The position numbers and the translations under genes were made by a program. A DNA stretch of 11,505 bases from WHTB01 sp050699035 (GTDB lineage Bacteria > Actinomycetota > Actinomycetes > Propionibacteriales > Nocardioidaceae): positions 1 through 11,505 of the forward strand of contig JBOHDE010000122.1 of NCBI GenBank assembly GCA_050699035.1, read 5' to 3'. Shown one piece after another: positions 1-6,727 of the stretch. The notes below the pieces were generated by a model. The model saw only the letters and a program-made list of their open reading frames with translations. It made no database searches and had not been told where the DNA came from. The first letter of the stretch is position 1; the number at the start of each line of letters is the position of its first letter.

Positions 1-17
1 TGGGAAAGATCGGGCAC
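1..17 (-). CDS. Start of a gene cut by the left edge, probably phosphomannomutase/phosphoglucomutase
   Basis: Read on the minus strand, a GTG at 17-15 opens Met-Pro-Asp-Leu-Ser and runs off the window. A GGAG ribosome-binding site lies five bases before the GTG, and the DUF3499 stop codon is 11 bases upstream, so it looks like the next gene of the same transcript. Actinobacterial phosphomannomutases commonly begin with a short segment ending in Asp-Leu-Ser before Ile-Val-Lys-Ala-Tyr-Asp, and the M. tuberculosis counterpart locus has a mannose-metabolism gene just past its DUF3499 gene. Five codons cannot prove identity; the product name rests on synteny. Confidence 0.4.
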
Positions 18-28
18 GACCGCTCCGG

Positions 29-382
29 TCAGACGTCGGTCGAGCGCAGCACCCGCAGGTGTCCGCGGCGGCCGACTTCGACCGGTGCCGGGCGGCCGGT
101 CTCCGGCCGGGGCAGCGCGGCCTCGCGGACGGCGTTGGCCAGCGCCTCGAGGTCGTCGCTGGACGGGCCGAGCGTGTCGGGGTCGGGGGCGAGCCGCACG
201 ACCTCCCAGCCACGCGGCGCGGTCAGCCGGTCGGCGTGCGCCTCACACAGGTCGTAGCAGTGCGGCTCGGCGAAGGTGGCCAACGGCCCGAGCACGGCGG
301 TCTGGTCGGAGTAGACATAGGTGAGCGTCGCGACGGCTGGACGCACGCACGCGGTACGCGAGCATCGTCGGACTGGACTCAC
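29..382 (-). CDS. DUF3499 family protein, small zinc-ribbon-like
   Basis: A 117-residue protein of the actinobacterial DUF3499 family, whose function is unknown. Four cysteines and flanking histidines form a likely metal site: Cys7-x4-Cys12 in the RRCSRTAC segment, and Cys42-x3-Cys46 with His41 and His49 in the segment HCYDLCEAHADRL. The intervening stretch TLTYVYSDQTAVLGPLA is the family core; the last 35 residues are basic and probably flexible. The start is a GTG at 382-380 with no Shine-Dalgarno sequence, but a TAACGT hexamer lies six bases upstream, which suggests a leaderless message. It is divergent from the zincin-like gene, with 59 bp between starts, and probably co-transcribed with the gene that begins at 17. 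Family assignment is confident; metal binding is inferred from the cysteines. Confidence 0.88.
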   Translation of the reverse strand: MSPVRRCSRTACVRPAVATLTYVYSDQTAVLGPLATFAEPHCYDLCEAHADRLTAPRGWEVVRLAPDPDTLGPSSDDLEALANAVREAALPRPETGRPAPVEVGRRGHLRVLRSTDV

Positions 383-388
383 GGGTGG

Positions 389-394
389 ACGTTA
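389..394 (-). promoter_or_regulatory. Possible -10 box of the DUF3499 gene (leaderless)
   Basis: TAACGT on the minus strand fits the actinobacterial TANNNT -10 pattern. Its downstream edge is six bases from the GTG start, where a transcription start would coincide with translation. I see no convincing -35 box. Confidence 0.3.
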
Positions 395-429
395 CCGCTT
401 CGGTGGCGGCCCTGCCCTCATTGGGTGCC

Positions 430-435
430 TAGAGT
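430..435 (+). promoter_or_regulatory. Possible -10 box of the zincin-like gene (leaderless)
   Basis: TAGAGT matches TANNNT and ends six bases before the GTG at 442; no Shine-Dalgarno sequence precedes that GTG. No good -35 box is visible. It shares the 59-bp divergent spacer with the DUF3499 promoter. Confidence 0.35.
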
Positions 436-441
436 GGCAGC

Positions 442-909
442 GTGTCGATGCCCCGTCATCTCCAACCCGATCCGCAGGCCCGTCGGAAGGGCCGTGCGCG
501 GGACCGGCACGGGCGCGGCGTACGCGGTGCCAGCATGTTGCCGGGTCCGCTGTCGCCGCGCGGGGTCGCGTACCCGGGCACCTCGGCCGAGCGCTTCGAC
601 GCACTGGTGGTCGGGCTGGTCGCGCAGCTCGAGCGACGATGGGGGGGTCGCTGGGGCGACCTACAGTTCGGGGTCGAGGAGGCGCCGCTGATCCCGCCCG
701 ACTGGGCCGGCCACGAGGTCCCGCTGGCCACCCTCGTCCGCGGGTCCGGTGGTCGCGCGACCCGGATCGTGCTGTTCCGTCGGCCGATCGTACTGCGGGC
801 GCCGGCCCGGCCCGAGATGTCGGCGTTGGTGCTGGCGGTGCTGATCGAGCAGGTCGCAGAGCTGCTCGGCCTCGAGCCGAACGAGGTCGACCCGCGGTAC
901 GAGGCCTGA
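442..909 (+). CDS. Zincin-like metallopeptidase family protein with degenerate active site
   Basis: A 155-residue protein resembling the bacterial 'metallopeptidase family' (Zincin_1/DUF1025 type) found beside DUF3499 and whiB in actinobacteria, as in M. tuberculosis Rv3259. Residues 1-40 are basic and probably disordered; the folded part starts near TSAERFDALVVGLVAQL (48-64). Family members carry HExxH followed by Gly or His near the C-terminus. Here the equivalent helix reads LIEQVAELLGLEPNEVDPRY (134-153): a Glu (136) remains but both zinc histidines are absent, so protease activity is doubtful. From memory, this change may be common in the actinobacterial branch. The GTG start is chosen because a TANNNT hexamer sits six bases upstream. 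It ends 64 bp before purC, same strand. Confidence 0.8.
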   Translation: MSMPRHLQPDPQARRKGRARDRHGRGVRGASMLPGPLSPRGVAYPGTSAERFDALVVGLVAQLERRWGGRWGDLQFGVEEAPLIPPDWAGHEVPLATLVRGSGGRATRIVLFRRPIVLRAPARPEMSALVLAVLIEQVAELLGLEPNEVDPRYEA

Positions 910-960
910 CGAGTCCGCGACCCGCCTCCGTACCCGGAACGAGTGGAGTCGACCGTGTGC

Positions 961-966
961 TAGAAC
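961..966 (+). promoter_or_regulatory. Possible -10 box of purC (leaderless)
   Basis: TAGAAC lies seven bases before the purC GTG start at 974. It fits TANNNT at five of six positions of TAGAAT. There is no ribosome-binding site before the GTG and no other usable start, since an earlier GTG at 955 meets TAG at 961, so a leaderless message is plausible. The -35 region is not recognisable. Confidence 0.35.
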
Positions 967-973
967 AGCGCAG

Positions 974-1816
974 GTGGAACCTCTGCACCGCGGGAAAGTC
1001 CGCGACGTCTACTCCGACCGACCGGGCGAACTGATCTTGGTGGCCTCCGACCGGGTGTCGGTGTACGACGTCGTGCTGCCGACCCCGATCCCCGACAAGG
1101 GCAAGCTGCTCACCGCACTGTCGGTCTGGTGGTTCGACCAGCTCGGCGATGTGGTGAGCAACCATCTCCTGTCCGCCGACGACGTGCCGGCCGAGTGGAA
1201 GGGCCGGGCCGTTCGGTGCCGGCAGGTCGACATCGTGCCGGTCGAGTGCATCGCGCGTGGCTACCTGGCCGGGCTCGGTCTCGAGGCGTACCAGGAGTCC
1301 GGGGCCATCTCGGGGGTGGAGCTCCCGCCCGGCCTGGTCGAGGGCGACCGGCTGCCCGAACCGATCTTCACGCCGACGACGAAGACCCCGCCCGAGGAGG
1401 GCCACGACGAGCCGATGACGTTCGCCGAGGTCGTCGACCAGGTCGGCCAGGACGTCGCCGAGCGGCTGCGCGACACCACGCTGGAGCTGTACCGCCGGGC
1501 CGCGGACGTGACGGCGGAGCGGGGCGTGCTGCTGGCCGACACCAAGCTCGAGTTCGGCCTGACGCCCGAGGGCGAGCTCATCCTGGCCGACGAGGTGCTC
1601 ACGTCCGACTCGTCGCGCTACTGGCGGGCCGAGGACTGGGATCCGGGCCGACGTCAGGTCGGCTACGACAAGCAGTACGTCCGCGACTGGGCGCGTGACC
1701 TCGGCAGCTGGGACAAGACGCCGCCGGGACCCGAGGTTCCGGCCGAGGTCGTCGCGGAGACTCGGCGTCGCTACATCGCGATGTACGAACGGATCACCGG
1801 GACGCGCTGGAGCTGA
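974..1816 (+). CDS. purC: Phosphoribosylaminoimidazole-succinocarboxamide synthase (SAICAR synthetase)
   Basis: A cytoplasmic enzyme of de novo purine synthesis. It joins CAIR and L-aspartate with ATP to give SAICAR. The protein has 280 residues, close to the usual length of the actinobacterial single-domain form. Diagnostic pieces are the nucleotide-binding GKVRDVY (7-13), SDRVSVYDVVLPTPIPDKG (25-43), the first family signature VPVECIARGYLAG (88-100), GDRLPEPIFTPTTKTPPEEG (124-143) with HDEPMTF (144-150), the second signature LLADTKLEFG (186-195) and ADEVLTSDSSRYW (205-217). The GTG start yields the conserved N-terminus Met-Glu-x-Leu-His-x-Gly-Lys. No other purine gene is in the window, which is unusual company for purC. 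It is followed by the repeat-rich gap, with a 12-bp repeat abutting the stop codon. The call is secure. Confidence 0.97.
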   Translation: MEPLHRGKVRDVYSDRPGELILVASDRVSVYDVVLPTPIPDKGKLLTALSVWWFDQLGDVVSNHLLSADDVPAEWKGRAVRCRQVDIVPVECIARGYLAGLGLEAYQESGAISGVELPPGLVEGDRLPEPIFTPTTKTPPEEGHDEPMTFAEVVDQVGQDVAERLRDTTLELYRRAADVTAERGVLLADTKLEFGLTPEGELILADEVLTSDSSRYWRAEDWDPGRRQVGYDKQYVRDWARDLGSWDKTPPGPEVPAEVVAETRRRYIAMYERITGTRWS

Positions 1817-1828
1817 CCCACCCTCTTC
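1817..1828 (+). repeat. 12-bp direct repeat, copy 1
   Basis: CCCACCCTCTTC begins on the base after the purC stop codon and recurs exactly at 1853-1864, 36 bp further on. Confidence 0.8.
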
Positions 1829-1852
1829 CCGCCGACGTTGCACGAATGTTCG

Positions 1853-1864
1853 CCCACCCTCTTC
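1853..1864 (+). repeat. 12-bp direct repeat, copy 2
   Basis: Exact second copy of CCCACCCTCTTC. It ends one base before the first 26-bp repeat, so the two repeat families are back to back. Confidence 0.8.
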
Positions 1865-1865
1865 G

Positions 1866-1891
1866 CGACATACGCGCAACCTCGGTGCGAG
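1866..1891 (+). repeat. 26-bp direct repeat, copy 1
   Basis: It matches 2212-2237 at 25 of 26 positions; the only difference is A at 1870 against C at 2216, and the last 21 bases are identical. The core reads ACGCGCAACCTCGGTGCGAG. The copies lie in the same orientation, 346 bp apart, and enclose 320 bp of non-coding DNA. The right part, CTCG-GTG-CGAG, can form a tiny hairpin. Confidence 0.92.
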
Positions 1892-1957
1892 TATCTGGGC
1901 GGCTGGCGCCGTACCCGTGACCGGGGAAACGTTTGTCCATGCCTTCCGGCCACGACA

Positions 1958-2020
1958 TCACCCTCCGAACCGACAATCTGAGCCCGGAATCGGGGCCGAT
2001 ACTGTCGGTTCGAGGGGTGA
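1958..2020. other. Long imperfect inverted repeat (hairpin)
   Basis: The arms 1958-1975 and 2003-2020 are complementary over 18 positions apart from one mismatch and one G-T pair. The inner ten bases are perfect: CGAACCGACA at 1966-1975 against TGTCGGTTCG at 2003-2012. The 27-base loop contains GCCC and GGGC (1982-1985, 1993-1996) that could pair as an inner stem. No T-run follows on either strand, so it is not a textbook intrinsic terminator, though it could act as one for either converging transcript. Confidence 0.65.
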
Positions 2021-2211
2021 AGTAGCCCATCCACGCCGGGATCGGTCCGGGTCGTCGTCTGCCGACATGTGTCCGCAAGCGCCCGGGTCCACCAGCGGCA
2101 CCCGGTCACCGCCCCATTCGCGGGTGATCGTCCCCGCGACGTCAGGCCCACCACATGACACGCGACTGACCGGAACTAGTGGCGATCGCCGGGCTCACTT
2201 CCCAGGAGATT

Positions 2212-2237
2212 CGACCTACGCGCAACCTCGGTGCGAG
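2212..2237 (+). repeat. 26-bp direct repeat, copy 2
   Basis: Second copy of the repeat at 1866-1891, with one mismatch. It ends 13 bp before the DUF5719 stop codon, so the repeat pair spans most of the gap between the two converging genes. In this copy the internal hairpin CCTCG-GTG-CGAGG has a five-base-pair stem. Confidence 0.92.
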
Positions 2238-2250
2238 GAGTGCACTCGGG

Positions 2251-3672
2251 TCAGGGGCCGGCGGGGTCGTAGACCAGCGGGGGTTGGTCGAGCACCGTGC
2301 GCAGCGGCGCCAGGGCGGTCGTGCTGGCGCCGTCGTCACCGGTCCACCGGACCGCGCCGACCAGCTGAGCACCCTGCGCGCTGGTGACCACGACGGCCGC
2401 CGGGTCACCACGGTCCGGCACCGACCACGTGTCGGTCTGCCCGCCGCTCAGCTGCAGCCGCTTCCGCTCACCGATGGTCTTTCCGGCGGAGTCGTACACC
2501 CGGATGTCCGCCGTCACCGCTGACGTCCCCGTCGCCGACAGGACCAGCGTGGGCCGGCGTCCCTCGGGCAGGGCGACTGCCGCACCGGTGGTCAACGGCT
2601 CCGCCGCCGCCGAGTACGAGACATCGACCGGATCACCGGCACGGGCCCGCACCGACGCCGAGATCGGCTGGTCCGCGGTGAGCCGCAGCCCGGACACCTG
2701 GTCGCCGGTGATGTCGCTGACGTCTCGCAGGACGACGCTGTGCGCGGGGACCTGCAGCACGTCGAAGTCGGTCGGGGCGAACGCACCGGAACCGCCCATC
2801 ACCTCGACGTCGACCACGGTCTCGCTGCTCCCGGTGTTGACGACGCTGAGCGCGCGGCCGCCGGGGCCGTTCGAGATGCCGGTGACCACGGCCTGGCGGG
2901 CCGGTGCCGCGGCGGCCGCCAGGTAGTCGACGCCGGCGGCCTGCAGGCCTTCGACGTAGGTGTCGGACAGTTCGGCCGTGACGTGGCCCTGCCGCGTACG
3001 GACCTGCAGCGCGACGTTGCTGACCCCCGGCACGAAGTCGTTCATCGGGAGGACGCGCTGCTCGCCGGGCTGCAGGCCGATCTGGTTGCCCTCGACGTCT
3101 TCCAGCTCACCCTTCGGCCCGAAGAACGTGAGGTCGACCACGGCGGCCCCAGACGACGGGTTGGTGAGCACCAGGTTGCCAGTGCGTCCGGCGGTGCTGC
3201 CCACGCCGACGAACCACCACTCCGGCGCCGGCGTCGAGCAGGGGATGGCCGCCAGCCCCCGCCGGCGTTCGGTCGTCATCGTCCCGGCCGTCGTGCCAGT
3301 CAGCCCCGCGGCGAGCGCACCGTCGGCTCGGGCGAGCAGCCCGGCGGCGAGCCCGTCGGCCCGGCTGCGCCAGACCTGACCCCGTTTCGTGATCTCGCCG
3401 AGCTCGGACTCACCACGCAGCAGCGGCACCGGCTGGTTCTCCAGGTCGCGCAGGTCGAGGTCTGCGACCGGAACCGCGGCCACGGCGGTCGCCGTGTCGG
3501 CGTCCTGGCCGGGCATCCGCGGGCACACCAGCTCGGCGCGGTCGACCGGCGGGTTCGGCGCCGTGGCCGCCGCAGGGCTCGCGGACTCGGTCGGCGGCGG
3601 GTCCGGCATCACCGCCAGCCCGCCGACCACCAGCACGAGGGCGGCCCCGGCGAGCAGGTCAGACGTCCTCAT
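2251..3672 (-). CDS. DUF5719 family protein, membrane-anchored, extracytoplasmic
   Basis: A 473-residue protein. A short start MRTSD is followed by one hydrophobic segment (about residues 6-22, LLAGAALVLVVGGLAVM), then a Pro/Ser/Ala-rich linker and a large beta-rich domain; this indicates a signal anchor with the bulk outside the membrane. ELVCPRMPG just after the linker, and the repeated beta-type stretches NLVLTNPSSGAAVVDLTFFG and GGRALSVVNTGSSETVVDVE, fit the DUF5719 family, whose role is unknown. I chose ATG at 3672 over a frame-compatible start at 3720 because GAGGAGG lies four bases upstream and the longer form adds only basic residues overlapping the upstream gene. The start overlaps the glycosyltransferase stop by 14 bases, so the two are probably translationally coupled and work together at the envelope. 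Confidence 0.85.
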   Translation of the reverse strand: MRTSDLLAGAALVLVVGGLAVMPDPPPTESASPAAATAPNPPVDRAELVCPRMPGQDADTATAVAAVPVADLDLRDLENQPVPLLRGESELGEITKRGQVWRSRADGLAAGLLARADGALAAGLTGTTAGTMTTERRRGLAAIPCSTPAPEWWFVGVGSTAGRTGNLVLTNPSSGAAVVDLTFFGPKGELEDVEGNQIGLQPGEQRVLPMNDFVPGVSNVALQVRTRQGHVTAELSDTYVEGLQAAGVDYLAAAAAPARQAVVTGISNGPGGRALSVVNTGSSETVVDVEVMGGSGAFAPTDFDVLQVPAHSVVLRDVSDITGDQVSGLRLTADQPISASVRARAGDPVDVSYSAAAEPLTTGAAVALPEGRRPTLVLSATGTSAVTADIRVYDSAGKTIGERKRLQLSGGQTDTWSVPDRGDPAAVVVTSAQGAQLVGAVRWTGDDGASTTALAPLRTVLDQPPLVYDPAGP

Positions 3673-6600
3673 CGAGCCTCCTCGGGTCCGGCCGGCCTTG
3701 GCTCGGCGCGGCGAACACAACGGCCAGCACGACGAGCAGGATCTGCCCGGTCAGCCACCAGCCTCGCCCGTTGCCGTGGGTCACTTCGAGCCGACCGCCG
3801 CCGTCCGACACGGCGAACGACTGCGTCCACTCTCCCGACGCGCCCGCCTCGAGCTCCGCTCCGCCCAAGGTGGCGCGCCAGCCGGGACCGGACCGCTCGG
3901 CCAGCAGCACCCTGCGGTCCTTCCCACCGTCGATGTCGGTGTCGACACCACCGGCCGAGCTGGGGAGCACCTTCGCGTCGGTCAGCCGGCCCGACACCAG
4001 GCGGGCACCGCCGGCGGGCAGGCCGACCCGCCACGCCGCCGCCCCCGACTCGCCGGCGCTCGCCCGCTCGATGCCCGGGGCGGCGTCGATCGCCGACGCC
4101 ACGTCGTCGTCGGCCTCACGCAGCACGATGTACGTCACGCCTGCGTCGGCCAGGTCGGCGACGTCGCGGGCACTCGGGTCGGTGACCAGCCGGCCGACCA
4201 GGGTCGAGAGCCCGGTGTCCGGCTCGACGACGGCGTCCTGGCCGATGAACATGCCAGGCCCGCGGGACAGGTGGTAGCCGAACCCGACGCCCCGGCCCGT
4301 GCCCAGCACCAACGTGCGGGGCTGCCCTGCGTCGAGCTGGCCGTCGGCCATGAACGCCGGGATGTCCACCGGCTCGCGTCGCTGCACCAGCCCGTCGTCG
4401 GCAGCCACCCACCAGCCCAGGCCGAGCACCGGCGTCAGGGTGGCCGCGACGGCGACCAGCACGGCCAGCGGCTGTCGCCAGCCGAAGCTCGCGTCCCCGA
4501 GCCGGCCGAGCACCCCGTCGGCGCCGATCGCGGTCGCGGTGATCGCGGCACCGTGCAGCACGACCACGGTGAGCCCGGGCCAGATCCCCTCCGAGCGCTG
4601 GAGCATGACGACGACCAGGGCGGCCAGCCCGACCCCCCAGGCGGCCAGCACGGCCCGTCGCCGGTCCGCCCGCGCGAGCGCCACAACGGCGCCCAGCAGC
4701 ACACCGATGCTCAACCAGGCCGGCGCGTCGAACGGTCCGCCGGGCCGACCGAGCCCCAGCGCCCAGGCCGACGATGTCGTCAGCGACTCGACCCCACCGG
4801 CGAACCCGACGTCGGTCAGCCACCGGGCCGGGTCGAGACCCAGATGGAGCGTCCAGGGCAGCAGCAGCAACAGCGGCAGCGCCACGACGGCGACCAGCCC
4901 GGACAGCGCGGGGCCGCTGGCGTCACCGCTCGTCACCGCGAGCACCAGCAGGCCGACCACGACGAGGGCGGCGACCAGCCAGGACGCCGGCGCGAACGCC
5001 ACCACCATCGACAGCACGATCCCCGCGACCAGGCCGCGCCGGAACCGCTGCTCCGAAGTCGGGGCGTCGACGGACCGCGCGACGGCCCACACGGCCAGCG
5101 GCGCGAGCATCGTTGCGGCGATCGTGCCGAGGCGGCCCTGCCCAACCGCACCGGTCAGCACCGGGAGCAGGCCGTAGCTCGCTGCCGCCCAGATCCGCAC
5201 TGGCCACGCGTCCAAGAACCGCCGCGACACGAGGTACGCGAACAGCGTCGTCAGCGGGACGGCCATGCCCACCAGGAGCAGCACCACCAACCACTCCTGG
5301 CCGAGCAGGAGCGTGCCGAGGGTGGCCAGCAGCGCGACGTACGGCGGTGCCGGGACATCGCTGCCGGTGGCGACCGGGTGCCACGACTCGATGTACAGCC
5401 GCCACCAGTCGCCGACGCCGGGCGGTGCCGGCAGCAACGCGCCGCCGCGCAGCACGCCGCCGCCGAACAGGTCGACAGTGCCGGCGAACAGTGCGACCAG
5501 GACGAGCAGGCCGATCACCCCGCTCACCGGGTTGCGGACCAGCCAGGCGACCAGACCACTGTCCGGGTCGAGGTTCTCGCTCTCCTCCGCGGCCGGGCCG
5601 GACTCGACGACGACACGGGAGCCGGTACGTCGCTGCGCGACCGCCTCGTACCCTTCCGACACGACCTGGCCGACGGAGTCCAGCCCGCGGCGGTACGGAG
5701 CCCACCACGGCGCCAGCAACGGCCGGACCTTCGAGGGAGGTACGGATGCGGTACGCCGGCGCCGGGCGCGGGCGGCGAGCAGGAGATCCGGCCGCAGCAG
5801 GACCGAAGCGACTGCGAGCAGCTCGTCGAGCGCGCGCACCGGGTCGCGGATCAGGAGCATCCCGAGCGCACGCAGCACCGAGCCGAGCAACAGCCGGACC
5901 GCGGCGAACGGCACGGCCGCGGCGTGGCAGTTGGCGAGTACGGTGAAAAGGGCGTGCTGACGGTCCAGCTGCGCCGCCCGGCCATAGGCGACGTCGACGT
6001 CGCGGCGACCGCGGGCCGCCGCCTCCACGTGGTAGACGACCGCCTCCGGGCAGACCGCGCACTGGTAGCCGGCGCGGGCGGCCCGCCAGCCGAAATCGAT
6101 GTCGTCACCGAACAGCTTGAACGTCGGGTCGAAACCGTCGAGCCGGTCCCACACCTCGCGCCGGACCAGCAGGCCCGCACTGCCGACGGCCAGGGTGCGG
6201 TGCGGGTGGTCGTGCTGTCCCTGGTCATACTCGCCGGCATCGACACCGCGGTCGCGGCGGGCCGTTCCGGTGATCGTCAGCCCGACCTCGAGCAGCCGCT
6301 TGCGCTGGGGCCACTCACGCACCTTCGGGCCGACGAGGTCGAGCTCGGGGTCGTGGTCGACCGCGGCCAGCAGCTGCTCCAACGCTCCGGCATCGAGGGC
6401 CAGGTCGTCGTGGAGGACCCAGACCCAGTGGTCGGTGTCGTCGGGCGGGGCGACCGTGTCCGCGCGGCCGAGTCCGAGCTGGACCGCGGCACCGAAGCCC
6501 GTACGCCAGTTCGTGGTGACTACTGCGTCGCGGCCGAGGGCCGCGGTGAGGAGGTCGGCGGAGCCGTCGTTGCTGCCGGTGTCGACGGCGACGAGCCGGT

Positions 6601-6727
6601 CGGGCAGCCGGGCCGAGCGCTCCAGGCTCTCGATCAGCCGGGGCAGCCAGCGGTGTCCGTCATGGGAGACGATGACCGCCGTGACGAAGGGCCGTCTCCC
6701 CCGCGACGGTCGGGCGGAGGGGCTCAT
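3659..6727 (-). CDS. Large glycosyltransferase: GT2 domain fused to a multi-pass membrane module
   Basis: A 1022-residue protein. Residues 12-250 are a family 2 (GT-A) glycosyltransferase: VTAVIVSHDG (15-24), VDTGSNDGSADLL (48-60), metal-binding HDD (106-108) in WVWVLHDDLALD, and the acceptor-side acidic motif FGDDIDFGWR (206-215). Hydrophobic segments follow at about 271-300 and repeatedly from 404 to 783, roughly ten or more helices, with a GT-C-like motif WHPVATGSDVPAPPY (449-463). Residues about 790-990 form a beta-rich part that is probably extracytoplasmic, and a last helix (about 994-1015) precedes a short basic tail. A cytoplasmic sugar transfer to a lipid carrier, coupled to a membrane step, is the likely role; the sugar cannot be read from sequence. 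The ATG at 6727 fits the N-terminus, but the ribosome-binding site is weak. The DUF5719 gene overlaps its end. Confidence 0.87.
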   Translation of the reverse strand: MSPSARPSRGRRPFVTAVIVSHDGHRWLPRLIESLERSARLPDRLVAVDTGSNDGSADLLTAALGRDAVVTTNWRTGFGAAVQLGLGRADTVAPPDDTDHWVWVLHDDLALDAGALEQLLAAVDHDPELDLVGPKVREWPQRKRLLEVGLTITGTARRDRGVDAGEYDQGQHDHPHRTLAVGSAGLLVRREVWDRLDGFDPTFKLFGDDIDFGWRAARAGYQCAVCPEAVVYHVEAAARGRRDVDVAYGRAAQLDRQHALFTVLANCHAAAVPFAAVRLLLGSVLRALGMLLIRDPVRALDELLAVASVLLRPDLLLAARARRRRTASVPPSKVRPLLAPWWAPYRRGLDSVGQVVSEGYEAVAQRRTGSRVVVESGPAAEESENLDPDSGLVAWLVRNPVSGVIGLLVLVALFAGTVDLFGGGVLRGGALLPAPPGVGDWWRLYIESWHPVATGSDVPAPPYVALLATLGTLLLGQEWLVVLLLVGMAVPLTTLFAYLVSRRFLDAWPVRIWAAASYGLLPVLTGAVGQGRLGTIAATMLAPLAVWAVARSVDAPTSEQRFRRGLVAGIVLSMVVAFAPASWLVAALVVVGLLVLAVTSGDASGPALSGLVAVVALPLLLLLPWTLHLGLDPARWLTDVGFAGGVESLTTSSAWALGLGRPGGPFDAPAWLSIGVLLGAVVALARADRRRAVLAAWGVGLAALVVVMLQRSEGIWPGLTVVVLHGAAITATAIGADGVLGRLGDASFGWRQPLAVLVAVAATLTPVLGLGWWVAADDGLVQRREPVDIPAFMADGQLDAGQPRTLVLGTGRGVGFGYHLSRGPGMFIGQDAVVEPDTGLSTLVGRLVTDPSARDVADLADAGVTYIVLREADDDVASAIDAAPGIERASAGESGAAAWRVGLPAGGARLVSGRLTDAKVLPSSAGGVDTDIDGGKDRRVLLAERSGPGWRATLGGAELEAGASGEWTQSFAVSDGGGRLEVTHGNGRGWWLTGQILLVVLAVVFAAPSQGRPDPRRLDEDV
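3677..3683 (-). promoter_or_regulatory. Ribosome-binding site that fixes the DUF5719 start
   Basis: GAGGAGG on the minus strand, four bases before the ATG at 3672 and inside the end of the glycosyltransferase gene. It is the main reason to prefer this start over the longer frame. Confidence 0.75.

Larger units (their letters stand above)
1817..2250. other. Repeat-rich, structured gap between convergent purC and the DUF5719 gene
   Basis: This 434-bp stretch separates genes that converge on it. I see no credible protein gene: open frames here have no ribosome-binding site, poor codon pattern and no recognisable sequence. It contains a 12-bp direct repeat pair (1817-1828, 1853-1864), a 26-bp direct repeat pair (1866-1891, 2212-2237), a long hairpin (1958-2020) and two smaller inverted repeats: CCGGGT/ACCCGG at 2083-2088 and 2100-2105, and CGCGGG/CCCGCG at 2119-2124 and 2133-2138. 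Two perfect palindromes are also present, GGCGATCGCC (2181-2190) and GAGTGCACTC (2238-2247). No classical terminator with a T-run is present. It may be a bidirectional termination zone, a remnant of an inserted element, or a structured RNA; I cannot tell which. Confidence 0.6.

Noticed and set aside
1843..1852. CGAATGTTCG as a LexA/SOS box
   Set aside because: The actinobacterial box needs CGAAC and GTTCG half-sites four bases apart; only one good half is present, and it lies between converging gene ends.
1966..2020. tRNA-like GGTTCGA near 2007-2013
   Set aside because: It resembles a T-loop, but no acceptor, D or anticodon stems can be laid out around it on either strand.
1771..2154. Minus-strand 127-codon frame covering the purC end and the gap
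   Set aside because: No ribosome-binding site, unusual codons for this genome, and no recognisable sequence; it overlaps the conserved end of purC.
1695..2387. Plus-strand 230-codon frame through the gap
   Set aside because: It is not supported by codon pattern, overlaps purC and the DUF5719 gene on opposite sense, and contains both 26-bp repeats by chance of frame.
3673..3720. Longer start for the DUF5719 protein
   Set aside because: It adds 16 basic residues inside the glycosyltransferase end and has no ribosome-binding site, while the ATG at 3672 has GAGGAGG at ideal distance.
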